From assembly GCA_037974965.1 (NCBI GenBank), contig JBBPFI010000007.1:744001-808000 (forward strand): a stretch of 64,000 nucleotides of DNA, in the 5' to 3' direction. The position numbers were made by a program, and so were the translations under genes. This document shows positions 43,342 to 54,540 of this stretch, piece by piece. The stretch's first letter is position 1; every line of letters begins with the position of its first letter. This DNA is from Dacryopinax spathularia. Taxonomy: Eukaryota > Basidiomycota > Dacrymycetes > Dacrymycetales > Dacrymycetaceae. The notes below the pieces were generated by a model. It ran no database searches, was not told where the DNA came from, and saw nothing but the letters and a program-made list of their open reading frames with translations.

Positions 43342-45000
43342 ATGGCCGATAGTGCTCCAAAGCTGAAGGTTGCGATTGTGGGCGGCGGCAGCGTAGGCCT
43401 GACATTCGCCGTTTACCTTCTCAAGCTTGGGAAATGTGAAGTCCACCTGTTCGAGCGCGCAGCCGCGTTCACAGAGATCGGGGCTGGGATTGACATATGT
43501 GCGCGTTCGTGACTACGCTGTCAAGCGCTGAGTTGAGACCCGAGCAGCAGCCAATGGGATCAAAGCGTACCGCGAAATGGGCCTCGCGGACGAAGTGTAC
43601 GCTCTGTCCCGGGACCCAACGTACGACGATACCACCCTTTGGTTCGAAGCGACGTACGGAGACGGTCGTAACAACCTCGAGCCGTTCGTGCAGATCCATT
43701 CGCCGGTGAAGAGCGTCAAGTGTCATCGGGCCGACTTGTTGAACTGGCTTGCTTCGAAGTTGCCTGCCGAGAATGTTCATTTGCGAAAACAGCTGACGAG
43801 GTATGAGGAGCTTGGAGAGGGAGGGGTGAAGCTGTATTTTGGGGATGGGACGACGTTTGATGCCGATGTCCTGGTGGGAGCGGATGGGATCAAGTCGACG
43901 TGAGCCTCCCCGCGTCTATATGAAGAGCCAGGGCTGACAATGCGGGGATAGTGTGCGTGCGCTGATGTACGCCGACGAGCCGGAGTATATCGAGCCGCAA
44001 TGGTCCGGGTGGCTCGCCTACCGCGCACTACGACCCGTAGAGGAAGTAGTATCCAAGCTGGGCGAGCATACAGGCCGAACGCCGACTTTCGTGAGTCCCC
44101 TTCTTCTTCTTCCTCCCAGAGCGAGCTGACAGAGTCGACACAGTATTTGGGCAAGAACAAGGTCCGTCTACCCCCATGCTGAAATGGTGGAATGACGGTT
44201 GACAGCGAGTGGACAGCACATCGTCCAATTCCCCATCTCCAACGGAAGACTCATAAACCTCGTCTGCTTCACATTCCACCCCGACCCCTCCGCGCGGCAT
44301 CCTCCCTGGCCACACGGACCCCAATGGGTGCGCCCCAGTTCCACGCAGGAGCTGCTGGCCGCGTTTGAAGGGTTTGATGAGCGCGTGCTGGGGATGTTGG
44401 GCGGGGCGGAGGAGGTGAGGAGCTGGGGGATCTTTGAGTGTCCGAGGTTGCCCAGTTTCGTTAGTGGGTGTACTGGTAATGGCGCTGGGGGGAGGGGGAG
44501 GGTGGCGTTGATTGGAGATGCGGCGCATGCTTCTACGTTCGTCTCTCTCCTCACTCTTCTCCCTCTTTTCCTTCCTTCCTTCCTTCTTTCTTCTTCTCCT
44601 TCATATAGTAGGGTTGGTGTGAGCAAGAGAGCTGATGCTGAGCAGGCCACATGGAGGGAACGGCGCCTCCCAAGGGATGGAAGACGCCCACCTGCTCGCA
44701 TCCCTCCTCTCCCACCCCCTCACCACCCGCACCACCCTGCCACTCGCTCTGCAAGCATACAACGCCTCCCGCCGCCCACGGTCACAAGAATGGCAAGAAC
44801 GAGCATATGCAACTGGGCTGGTGTATGATCTTCTCTCTCCTGCTGCAGAGGAGGAGGGGAGGGTGGGGGAGGCGTTGAAGGAGGGGATGGAGTGGCCTTG
44901 GGGCGTGGATGTGAAGCAGGAGTTGAGGGATGCGGTGGGGGTGTTTGAGGGAGGTTTGGGGAGTGTTCAGGCTGAGAAGGGGGATGGTGAGGGACGATGA
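43342..45000 (+). CDS. FAD-dependent monooxygenase copy 4
   Basis: The most diverged of the four. Start MADSAPKLKVAIVGGGSVGL contains the dinucleotide loop; an in-frame ATG at 43288 would add 18 residues. It has GAGIDI-SANGIKAYREMG, the DG motif VLVGADGIKST, HIVQFPISNGRLINLVCFT, the GD motif RVALIGDAAHAST, and PHGGNGASQGMEDAHLLASL. In the last block one Gln of the family is Gly. A Gly-rich insert (GCTGNGAGGRGR) precedes the GD motif. The C-terminus is longer than in the others and ends in a Gly/Glu-rich tail. The order 1, 2 (most alike), 3, 4 (most different) suggests an old duplication followed by newer ones. Intact by eye. Confidence 0.85.
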
Positions 45001-45123
45001 GTGAGATGTGGGGGTACATTGATGAAATTGAGGGGAATGGGAGTGCGGTATTCGTACATTGTGAGACCCGTAGACGACAACCGTAACAAGAAAAGCCCAG
45101 ATCGTTAACAAAAACCCGACTCA

Positions 45124-46696
45124 TCAGACCGCATGCACGAACCTACATCTCCCCCATCAGCCCATGCTCCCATCTCCTAGACAATAGGAAAAAGGGGACT
45201 CACGTAGCATCCAACTGCTGCAACTGCGGCAGCGCCAAAATAACCTTCCTCCTATAAGCAGTCCCCTCCGTCTTCTGCACCGGGTTCCCCTCCAAATACA
45301 CCGTCTGCAGGCCCTTCAAGTGCGCAAGCTGGGGCTCGATATCCGCGAGCGTGGGGATCTGGTTATCATTTATCCAGAACTCTTCGAGTTGGGTCAGGTG
45401 GGCGATGTTCTCTATTTTGGAGATCCGGTTGTTGCCGACGTCTAGGACGCGGAGTTTTTTCTGGGGACAGCGTTAGCTGGCTTCTTTACTGGAGGGGATG
45501 AAGAATGAAGGGCGTACGTTATTCTCCAGTCCTTCTAGCCGCTCGATCCCGTTGTGGGAGATATAAAACTCCTCCAGATTGTGCAGCTTATCAAGCCCTT
45601 CAAGCTTCGTAATCCTATTTGACTGAATCGACAAGATCCTCAAGTTCTGCAGCTTGTCCAGTCCCTACCCAGGCATCAGCATCAATCCCATGCATCTATT
45701 TGCCGAGCAGGAGAAGCAGGAGGCGCAGGAGGAGCAGGAGGGAAGAGGCACGCACCTGCAGCTGCGTAATCTTATTCTTCCCCAACCAGAGCTCTTCCAG
45801 CCCTTCCAACGAGTCCAGGTGCTCAATCGTCCTGATCCTATTCCCGCCCAATTCGAGGCTGCGCAGACTTTTCCCGATTGGCTCGAGGTTCGTTATCCTC
45901 GTAATTTTGTTCTGCACCAGGTAGAGGGTTTTGAGGGACTCGAATGCTGCTAAGGTGGGTGGGACGGAGCGGAGGAGGTTGAATGATAGGTCCAGTACCC
46001 TGCGCAGATTATAATTATCAACATGGATACGGTTATGGGGAGAAGGAGAAGAGGGGTGAGGAAGGGGAGGATGAGGAGAGGGCAGGGGACGCACTCGAGA
46101 CGCGTACAGTTGTCGAGCCCATTACCGAGTTCCTTGACTTTGTTATCGTACAAGTCTAGCTCTTCAAGCTCGGTGAGAGTGCCGAAGTCCGATTCGGGCA
46201 GGGTGGAGATGACATTCTGCCTCAGACAAAGGCGTTTGAGCTGGTTGAACCGTGGCAGTCTAAGCGGTGTGGTGGACGTAAGGCGGGAATGGATGACTTC
46301 CAGGTCCTTTGCAACCGTATTAGGCTCATTGGACAGGGCAGAAGGGGAGGGGAGGCGTACTTCGGTATCGCTCGGATAATCAGCCAGGAAATCTTCTTCG
46401 GTACCCTCGTGCACTTCGTCCTCGTCCTCGCTATGCTCGTCCTCTTCATGCACAGGCAGCTGGACTGTCGCCCTAAGTCCATTTGTCGTAGGTGCAGCCG
46501 TCGCAGGAGCCGTCCCGTTCACAGCAGGAGCATGAGTACCATTGATGCCGTTGGTCGTAGTAGTGCCATTGACGAGCTGCGTTTGCGTCTCCGCCTCTGC
46601 TGCAGAAGAGGGTTGGATACCGTTCGGCGCTGTTTGTGTCGCTTCAGCTCTATCGAGCACGACGAATTCGCTCGTGTTATCAGCCTGATCCGCCAT
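45124..46696 (-). CDS. SDS22: Protein phosphatase 1 regulatory subunit SDS22
   Basis: Leucine-rich-repeat protein that binds PP1 catalytic subunit and helps its assembly and nuclear function. The N-terminal 120 residues are a low-complexity Thr/Asn and acidic leader. Then come about ten SDS22-type repeats, such as FNQLKRLCLRQNVISTL, LEELDLYDNKVKEL, LEELWLGKNKITQLQ and LEEFYISHNGIERLEGL, ending in YLEGNPVQKTEGTAYRRK and LPQLQQLDA. A final 19-base exon at 45142-45124 is needed to end in the family-type DATFVHAV; the exon before it stops at GCTAC|GTGAGT. The first ATG at 46696 gives MADQADNTSEF. About five short introns. Its 3' end runs convergent with monooxygenase copy 4. Function is known from fungi and animals; nothing here suggests a variant role. 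Confidence 0.92.
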
Positions 46697-47229
46697 CTTC
46701 CGCTAGTAGCAGTAGTGCAGTCCGTAGATATCGACCAACCGTAAGCGCGGTTGGATAGTAGACAGATGATGAGATATGCGGGGCCGGTATGTATGCTCTT
46801 GTCACTCAAGTCAACGATGACTGGTGGTACGTTTGTGCGTGCAAACCGTGTGTGTGGAATGCTCGCCTCGCCTCAAAGCCCAGACCTCAGACCGGCCCCC
46901 CGTGCCGGACCCTTTGCGGGAGAGAGGAAAGTGGCTGCTCGAGTCGCTCCGATGACGTCGTTACCTTTCCCCTCCAACTGTCGGTCATTACGGTGATGGC
47001 ATACGCTCTGCATACGGCAAATGCGTCGAGCGGACAGACGTAATGCGCAAATTGACGGACTGTGGTTGGCGGATTCGGGGATCACGCGGCTCGGGGAGGG
47101 CATATAGATCGTTGATCGCGCCCATCACTCTGGTCGACTAGTACCCAACAACCTGGAACTGGACCTCGTGTGCGGACCTGCCGCCGGACTTGTGCTAGAC
47201 GTATATAACCCCCTGCTCTTTGAGGCTAG
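46697..47229. other. Divergent promoter region between SDS22 and the hemerythrin-domain gene
   Basis: About 530 bases with the TATA block of the hemerythrin-domain gene at 47201. No gene supported. Confidence 0.5.
47201..47226 (+). promoter_or_regulatory. TATA core promoter of the hemerythrin-domain gene
   Basis: GTATATAACCCCCTGCTC followed by TTTGAGGC. It is strikingly like 304-330 in front of the NmrA-like gene. The TATA box is only about 22 bases before the ATG at 47230, which is unusually close. Confidence 0.5.
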
Positions 47230-48044
47230 ATGTTCCGCATCGCAGCTCGCTCACTCCGCCCAACCACCTGCTATCTAGTAGCCCCTGCCCGCACCCTCGC
47301 TCCTACTACCCGCTACTTCTCCGTAAGCAGTACAAGAATGGGCGGCTCCACCGTAAAAGAGTCCATCGTAGACGACCACGAAGAGCTCTCCGAATACTAC
47401 ACCAAGTACACGCAGGCCACCACCCCTTCGGAAAAGGCCAAATGGGCACACCAATACATGTGGGAGCTCGCGCGGCACACAGTGACCGAAGAACTCGTGC
47501 TCTACCCGGCGTTCGAGCAGCATCTTGGGGCGGAGGGGAGGGAAGTGAGCGAGAGGGAGAGGAAGGAGCATCAGGGCCAGAAGGAATTGCAGTATGAGCT
47601 GGAGAGGATGGGCGTGGAGGATGAGAGGTATGCGGAGGTGTTTGGGAGGCTGCAGAAGGATTTGAGTGTGCATGTTATTGAGTGAGTCCACGGTGCCTGC
47701 ATCTTAACCTTCTCCATTTCACCTTCTTCTATTCCCTCCTAATCTTCTTCAACGATCACCCTGCTTTGTCTTGGCCGAGGCCTTGTGAACAGCAAACTGA
47801 TAAGTTACCCGATTGTAGTGAAGAAGCAACCATAGACAAACTCGAAGCCCTCCTCACCCCCGAAGAAAACCACTCCCTAACCCAATCCATCGAGCGCACA
47901 AAGTCCTTCGTCCCGACCCGCGCCCACCCAGGGACACACCAAGCCCCGCCATTCGAGACGGTCGAAGCGCTCTTGCTGGCGCCGATCGATAAGCTTAAGG
48001 ACATGTTCACGAGTTTCCCGACGAAGGAGGAGAAGAAGGCTTGA
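47230..48044 (+). CDS. Hemerythrin HHE-domain protein, mitochondrial-type leader
   Basis: About 228 residues in two exons, intron about 47683-47818. The first 36 residues (MFRIAARSLRPTTCYLVAPA, then ...TRYFSVSSTRM) are rich in Arg, Ser and Thr and lack acid, as expected of a mitochondrial presequence. The HHE fold follows. The motifs are IVDDHEELSEYYTKY (first His of the di-iron site), WAHQYMWELARHTVTEELVLY with the HxxxE pattern, ERERKEHQGQKELQYE and LQKDLSVHVI-DEEA. The family binds iron, oxygen or nitric oxide and is linked to oxidative stress and iron sensing. ATG 47338 (MGGSTVKESIVDDHEE) would give a form without the leader. The second exon adds a tail of about 75 residues rich in Glu and Lys. 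Role in this organism is inference. Confidence 0.85.
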
Positions 48045-49113
48045 GCTGGCTGGCTGGATGCTTTTCGTGGCTGGTGCTGGGCACGGTGGACGGTTGGGTG
48101 GGAGGAGCGAGATCTTGCGCTTTTGTTATAAATTAAAGGGGATGCGGATGGAGATGGAGATGATAAGGGACGATGTTAGGCGCACAACGTGAAAATATAT
48201 GTCATTTCGATCAATCCGGGATTCAAGCCAAAGAGACACGGCGACGCGGTACGGAAAGGTCACTATATGCAGACACGGGAACAGGGAGACGGGATAAGGA
48301 GGACTGTACTGGACGCAACAGGCTACGGACGGAAGATCCAGGCCGATTCCAGGTCGTACAGGTTTGGGCAGGGGCGGAGACGCTGATTGCCGGAAAGGGG
48401 TGATCAGGCGTGGCTCACGGAGTTCGAAAGGGAAGAGGGGGAAACAGCGACACCTAGTCGGGGCAAAGATGAACACAACAACTAAACGCGCCCGAGGTCG
48501 GTGTTCGCTGAAAGGTGGAGTAGGCCGTAGGGTCTTTAAGGAGGGGAATGGTAACGGGAACGGGAAACGGAGATTGGAGCCAAGGAGCGAGTGTTGGGGT
48601 TAGTCTACAGTGAGACCGTTTCCCTAAGGCTTGAGAACCGGAACCGGTATTACAGCCGCCCAAGTGGGTCGTTTGGCCTGCCCGTGAATTCTCGGGCTTT
48701 AGAAGGGCAATACAAAGAATACAGCGTGCAACGCACATCGAGAAGCGAGAAGCGAGAAAGAAAAGAAAGGAAGGAAGGAAGGAAGAGAAACGAGTGTAGG
48801 AGCCGCAGAAGGTGATCCAAGAGGAAATGAAACCCAGGCAGAGACCGGAAGGTATCACAACAGTGGCTCGGAAGTGAGCGGTAGAAATATAGAAAGAGAG
48901 AAGATGATTATTAGCTTAACCTCGCAGTGATGGCACTCCTGCCTGGACTGCGACCGTGGCCGTTTCGCCCGCAATCCGGAGTTCACACCACTGGAGAGCG
49001 GGAAAGCGAGCCTTGGCCCCAAAATACCCATTAAGCGTTGACGGCGAGCGCATACTTAGAAAAACAGTTGTGGGATGCCGGCCGAACTGGGATGGTGGTC
49101 AGGATACAGACGA
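48045..49113. other. Intergenic with GGAA microsatellite
   Basis: About 1.07 kb between two genes that converge here. A purine run of AAAGAAAGGAAGGAAGGAAG lies near 48755-48785. No gene supported. Confidence 0.5.
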
Positions 49114-50427
49114 TCACGGAGGGAAAGGGACGAACAAAGCGGTGGCGGCGACCCCGAACGTGAAGAGCAGGCCACCCCACATAACCTTACGGCCAGTCTC
49201 GGTCGCAGGCCGTGGAAGGGCAGCCGTGATCTTCCCAAGACCGCGGGCATTGGCAATGTCGGCACGACGGTTGCGAGCAATAACACGAGCGACTTCTGTT
49301 CCGGTCTCCCATGGCTGCTCGACGGGGTTGAGACCCGTTGGCATCTCCGGCTCGACTTGCGAAATGGCGCGTTTGCGGTTGGTAGACTCTTTGAGGCCTT
49401 GCTTAGATAGCTGCGAGATAAGGTTCTGAGCTTCCGCCCGATCCTCTTCCGGCGTGGGGAAGAGAGTAGCGGACGAAGGCTCATCATGGTGGTCTTCACC
49501 CGTAATAGGGCTGTTGGCCAGTGGCGAGAGAGGAAGGGTACGACCAGTACGCTGGTGAGCGGGAGCAGGCGTCAGACCATTTGTCGTCGCGGATGGGGTG
49601 GGACCGCTCGTGCGCTGGCGCTTATTCGGGTGCGTTGGCGTCGCTTGAGGAGCAGCAGCCTGCCGCGCAGATGAACGAGTCGTTGGTCCACCAGTGGTTG
49701 GTTGGCTCGCAGTCACAGGTTGTGCAGGTGCATTGTCCGTAGGGCCAGCTGGGCTGGCGGCAGCACTCCTGGCACTCTTGCGGTACGATACGCCGGGATC
49801 AGGCTCAGCAGTGACCAACGGGCGGATGATGTCAAGCAGTCCGTAGTCCGGAGCCAGGTGCAGAGCAAGGTTAGCGGGAATCCATGTCCCAGCAAGCCTC
49901 AGGTTTCTGGTGCCAGCAGACGTTGGTCCGTTGGCGCCCTGGATGGAATAGTTCGCTCGAACCCAGTTTGCAACGCTCTTCTCCATGTCATCTGTCGCAG
50001 CCGGGAAGGCAGCCCGGATCATAGTGGTCAGAGAGACGGCACCGGTGTCGAAGCGCCGTAAGATGAAGGCATGGCCATTAGGCTGCAAAGTGCCATTAGC
50101 TGACGCTCAAAACAAAAAGGATAACGAGCGCACATGGGAAATCTTGACGCGTCCGACGATAATCTCCTGCCCTTCCCGAGTAATGACTTGGAACTTGACT
50201 TGCGGTATTTGGTCTCCAACCACTGTTACAACCGGGGTAAACGTCTACAGTGATATCATCAGTTGACACGTCACGTACTCGAGGCGAGGTGAGGGTTGAG
50301 CAGGTCGCGAGGAATCTCCGGCTTCGGCTCCTTCGTCATAGGCGGAGGCACGGGTTCTGAAGCCTGTAACAATCAACATTAGAGTTGTGATAGATGGTGT
50401 CAACAATGATATGCATACGTCAGCCAT
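49114..50427 (-). CDS. BQT4: Bqt4-like inner nuclear membrane protein
   Basis: About 385 residues in four exons. Exon 1 codes only MAD (50427-50419). Exon 2 gives ASEPVPPPMTKEPKPEIPRD and a junction after HLAS. Exon 3 starts MVGDQIPQVKFQVITREG and ends VGRVKISH. Exon 4 is long. The region PNGHAFILRRFDTGAVSLTT, then MIRAAFPAA and RLAGTWIPANLALHLAPDYG, is the APSES-like winged-helix fold typical of Bqt4. This protein ties telomeres to the nuclear envelope in S. pombe. A Pro/Thr/Ser-rich linker follows, then a single C-terminal membrane segment, KVMWGGLLFTFGVAATALFV, as in Bqt4. Splice acceptors at about 50205 and 50093 keep the frame. No break seen. Function by family; partners (Bqt3, Rap1) are not nearby. 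Confidence 0.85.
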
Positions 50428-51855
50428 TGTTAGTTATTTGTTGGTCGTCGTCGCGTTGATGAAAGAGACTTGGCTTTGCAGCAAACGGGTGAAGCGGTCA
50501 AATGGGGGGCCGGACGGTGATCGCGTGGCGGATGCGCTGGACCCGCCGTCGAAGCTGGATTCACGGAAACAAATATGCTCAGTCGATCTCGGTGCACGTG
50601 CCCGTATCGTCACCTAAACAGAGCTAGGACGCGCTTTGTTCACTGTCCTTCCCCTCACTCGTTTCGATGAGGGCTTGTAGTTTCTTGCGACTTGGAAGCA
50701 AACTAGGAGTCGCCAATACCGGAAGATGATTTGGCAATGGCGCTCCGACCTCAATTGGGCGGAATACTGCTGCCAGCCTTGGGCACAATGGCGGGCTAAG
50801 GCGCAGGTCGTGGTGATCGCCGATTGACCGCGAGGGTATCGTCGGCGGGCCAACCTCCTTTCTGACCATGGAACACTGAATGTCGGAACGGTATCGATCC
50901 AAGGTACCGCTGGTTGGGCTAAGTCCAAGACCAACCGCCATACAAGCCACTCCCGGTCAGTTAATGCTGTTTCCCATTGCATTCGTTTCCATGCTCTCTC
51001 CAATGATGACACCTGCCGGGGCCAGGAGACCTTTCGGGCGAACATCGTCGCGTTAGGCAAGATCGAAATCCGGCTTTTGCATCCCTACCTTTCCTAGAAT
51101 GGTAGCGGAATTTGGCTGATACAGTTTTGCGGCTCTTCTCCCCTCCATCTTTCGTCACATGCCAGTTGCTAATTTACCCACGCATTGTAGATCGATACCC
51201 CGAACAGTCGCTTGGCCCGAACACATACAGAGCCGTGGCGCTTCGCTTGGATGGAGGGCAGCGAGGTAGTTGTCGTGTCTATGTATAACATTCAGCCACG
51301 GGAGATCCCAAATAGGCGATGGCGGCGCGCTCTCGTGATCCTTCGGAATGGCTCGGCAAGTATAGCGTGATCGCGCCAGTCCGAAGACATCGCGCACACG
51401 CTGGACCCGATACTGCTGTCTCAGAATATGTAGGTACGTATGATGTAGTTCACTCAGATAGGAGTAAGGCGATAATGCGATTGTGTTTTTTCTGTGGTTT
51501 GTGCGGTGAGTAGTTGTGCGAACGGTAGTTTTGCGGATATGCGAGCGTTGAAAGGGTGAGCGGGCTTCCTTTTTTCCAAGATGGAAAGAGGGGGAAACGA
51601 TTCGGCGGGGCAGCTTCGTGAAACGGTTGGCAGGTGCGTCGGAGGAACCGGCGCGCAGCATGTGCCGAGCACGCGCCGGACAGGGAAGCAATTCAACTGT
51701 CCTTGGCTGATAAGACTCGTCGGACAGTCCAGTCCTTTCCACGTTCCTTCTCCCTCGTTCGCCCTTCCACCTCGCTGTAAAAAGGCCTCGAGAGCGTTGT
51801 CTCTCTCTCTCCACCTTACCACTCTGTCATCGTCGTTCTACGCTCCTCCTGAACA
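50428..51855. other. Intergenic, no supported gene
   Basis: About 1.43 kb. The minus-strand frame 51155-51814 overlaps the promoter of the next gene and shows no domain. The TATA-like TAAAAAGGCCTCGA at 51778-51791 is the likely core promoter of the gene at 51856. Confidence 0.5.
51778..51791 (+). promoter_or_regulatory. Core promoter of GPI protein copy 1
   Basis: TAAAAAGGCCTCGA lies 65 bases before ATG 51856. The second copy has the related AATAAAAGGTCTCGA at 53492-53506. Confidence 0.45.
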
Positions 51856-52654
51856 ATGAAGTCTGTCCTCGCCCTCGCCGCTTTCGTTGCGGCTGCGCTC
51901 GCCCAGTCCGCTGGTAACCTTACCATCGCGACACCCGCCCAGCTGGTTACTTGCCGTGAGTAACGGAGCCCATCCATCGGTCTAGTTACTGATTGAGTCC
52001 ATTCGGCGCTCCACAGAGCCTGCGCTGATCACTTTTGGTGGTGGGACTGCCCCGTACTACCTGTCCGTCCTTCCAGGAGGTCAGACTAGTGCTTCCGCTG
52101 TATGAGTCTTCCATCCGTGATACTGATGACCTGTGGCTGAATCAACCCTTCCCCAGCTGGAGAGCTTCCCCACACAGTCCGGTACTTCGTACACCTGGCC
52201 GAAGGTGGACATCCAGGCTGGTACCTCTATGTACGTTGAGTTTCCAAGCTGCTGAAGAACTGCGTTAATCGGACGTCGCCAGTACCATCCAAATCCGTGA
52301 TAGCAGCGGTTACATCAACTACTCATCCCCAGTTACTATTCAGCAAGGTCCCGACACCTCTTGCGTCGGTGGTAACAGCAGCGGCGGCACGTGAGTAACA
52401 TACGGTTCAACACGTTTTCACGGTACTGACGATAAATTAGCATCCTCAACTCGTCCGGTGTCGGCGGGAGCGCTACTGCCTCGTCGGGTGGTTCCGCCTC
52501 CGCAAGTGGTAGCAGCGCAGGGAGCGCGACTGGCTCCGCGAGCAGCGCCGCGTCCTCTCCCTCCGCCAGCACCAAGAGCAGCGCCTCTGGCCTCCAGGCC
52601 GCCGGCTACGCTGTCGCTGGTGTCGCTGGTCTGGTTGGCGCCGCTCTGCTTTAA
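51856..52654 (+). CDS. Ser-rich GPI-anchored secreted protein, Kre9/Knh-like, copy 1
   Basis: About 175 residues in six exons. Signal peptide MKSVLALAAFVAAALAQ, then the fungal Kre9/Knh1-like domain: NLTIATPAQLVTC, ITFGGGTAPYYLSVLPGG, LESFPTQSGTSYTW and IQIRDSSGYINYSSPVTIQQ. A Ser/Ala/Gly-rich stalk follows. The hydrophobic tail AAGYAVAGVAGLVGAALL ends the protein, as expected for addition of a GPI anchor. Each exon boundary falls at the same place as in the next gene. A cell-wall surface role is known for the family. An N-glycosylation sequon (NLT) follows the signal cleavage site. No break seen. Confidence 0.88.
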
Positions 52655-53622
52655 ATACTCTGCTCAGGAAGGGTGGAACGCTACCTTGAAATAAGCCAGG
52701 GCCCCTGTGCTTTTGGTCTCACTACACGACTTGATTGAGGACTCGTCTTTATCTGTTCAAACTGCGTTTTCTTGTTGTTCACATATGTCATGACAGACTT
52801 CTTCGGTTTTTCCTACTTTGTTGTCCGCCTTAGGTAGTGACGACTGTCACGCTCTCTTTAATAAAATGGTTTTGGGAAATTAGACTGTGCAGAGCCTTAC
52901 GGAGGGACAGCACCGACGGTCTCGACGCTTTCCACCTCAGAGAGCTGATGTGGTTTCATCCTGGCTGACAGCGAGGGCCGCAGGCTAATTATGGCTGACG
53001 TGTTCGCGATGGCCGTGTCACGCTGATTGTGACGCCACAGCACCTGGTGTTTCATCCGCGGTCGCAACGCTTGCCGCGATCGCGTTCTTCTCAGGTTTTC
53101 GAACGTCTATATTTTAGGCGGTCGCGTTCTTCACGCGTTCAACAATGATGGAGCTCGTATATGCGCTCATAATACGCGTGAATATGGACTGGAAACGCGC
53201 AATGTATATGATGCGACTTCGTTTGACGCGCTTGCCGGTTGTAGCGGACTGAAGTGGCCTGGAAGACGCGCTGTGAGGAGGATGAATGCATCGGGCTAAT
53301 ACTCCGGGACTCGACAGTAACCTGAAGATAATCGCTTGGGGTCGTTGCCACTTCGTCACTGCCGTTGACAAGAGACCTTCCTGAGCCGATCAGAGCTTGT
53401 TCTTTGGGGCGACAGATGCACAGGATGCGCGTTCCTCGTCATATGTGAAATGTGCGAGGAAGACCAGCGGTTTTTGGTCCCGCCTCTCCCGAATAAAAGG
53501 TCTCGATTGCATCTTTGGGTCTGCGCCCTTCTTGCTTTCCTACCTCCATCTTCTGCTCCTCTTTTTTCACTCCCTCTAGACGCATACAATCCACCCTCAA
53601 GACCGTTTGTTCGATTGTCAAT
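52655..53622. other. Intergenic between the two GPI genes
   Basis: About 970 bases. The AATAAAAGGTCTCGA core-promoter-like element is at 53492-53506. Minus-strand frames here (for example 53356-53724) overlap the next gene and show no domain. No gene supported. Confidence 0.5.
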
Positions 53623-54540
53623 ATGTTTGCCGCAGTTGCCCTCGCTCTCTTTACCCTCCTCCCGGCTGCCCTCGCGCAGATCACCGTCGCTACCCCTCCC
53701 TCCGTCGTCGTCTGCGGTAGGCATTGTTATCCGACCTTTGGAGGACTTGTCCTCATATATGCGCGTTTTTAGAGCCGGCGGCGCTGTCCTGGACCGGCGG
53801 TACCGGTCCTTACTACGTCTCCATCATCCCCGGTGGTAACCCCGGCGCGACTGCTGTAAGGTTTTTGGTCGCGTGATATCAAACTAGAACGCTCATTTGG
53901 ATTTATGAAGCTTGAGAACTTCCCCACTCAGTCAGGCAACTCGTTTGTGTGGAATGTGAACATCGCCGCCGGGACTTCAATGTGCGTTGCTTGCCATCAC
54001 GGTCTGAGCTGATGGCTGACCCCGTTCGCAGCACCATCCAGGTCCGCGACAGCATCGGCAACGTTCAATATTCCTCTCCCGTACGCATGCGCACCTAGAT
54101 CCCCGGGTGTATGCTGACCTGAAAATAGATCACCATTCAGAGCGGCCCCGACTCCAGCTGCGTTGGCCAGTCTGCGTCCATCAGCGGAGCCACGTGAGTA
54201 GACTTCCTTCGGCCTTTCTAATCACGTCTGATCGCATCGTATTAGTTCGGCTGCAGGCACGACCGCCGCGGGTACCTCTGCTGGAGCAGCTACCACGTCC
54301 GCTAGCAGCGTGTCCGCCTCCAGCGCCGCCGGGAACACGATGACCTCCATGACTTCGTCTGCGTCTTCCGCCTCCACCGCGAGCCACAGCAGCTCCTCGT
54401 CTGTCGCTGGTGCTAGCAGCCCATCGAAGGCTGCTACCTCGCCTTCCAGCTCTCCGTCTTCGGCAGCTTCCGCCTCCTTCCAGGTTGGTGCCCTCTCCGT
54501 CGCTGGTCTGGCCGGCCTCGTCGGCGCTCTCCTCTTCTAA
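53623..54540 (+). CDS. Ser-rich GPI-anchored secreted protein, Kre9/Knh-like, copy 2
   Basis: About 215 residues in six exons. Signal peptide MFAAVALALFTLLPAALAQ, then ITVATPPSVVVC, LSWTGGTGPYYVSIIPGG, LENFPTQSGNSFVWNVNI, IQVRDSIGNVQYSSPITIQS and a Ser/Ala/Thr-rich stalk about twice as long as in copy 1. The C-terminal GPI signal is GALSVAGLAGLVGALLF. The exon structure and the Cys-x-PAL-x-Trp/Phe-x-GG block match copy 1, so the pair is a tandem duplication with a diverged stalk. One small intron (about 53715-53772) contains CATATATGCGC. Intact by eye. Confidence 0.88.

Noticed and set aside
42887-43405. 172-codon minus-strand frame between monooxygenase copies 3 and 4
   Set aside because: Overlaps both genes antisense and has no recognisable motif.
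44199-44828. Separate 209-codon plus-strand gene inside monooxygenase copy 4
   Set aside because: It is an exon of copy 4 (HIVQFPISNG to the GD motif) read on past its donor site, not a separate gene.
51155-51814. 219-codon minus-strand frame upstream of GPI copy 1
   Set aside because: Covers the promoter of that gene; composition has no domain or intron pattern, so likely chance.
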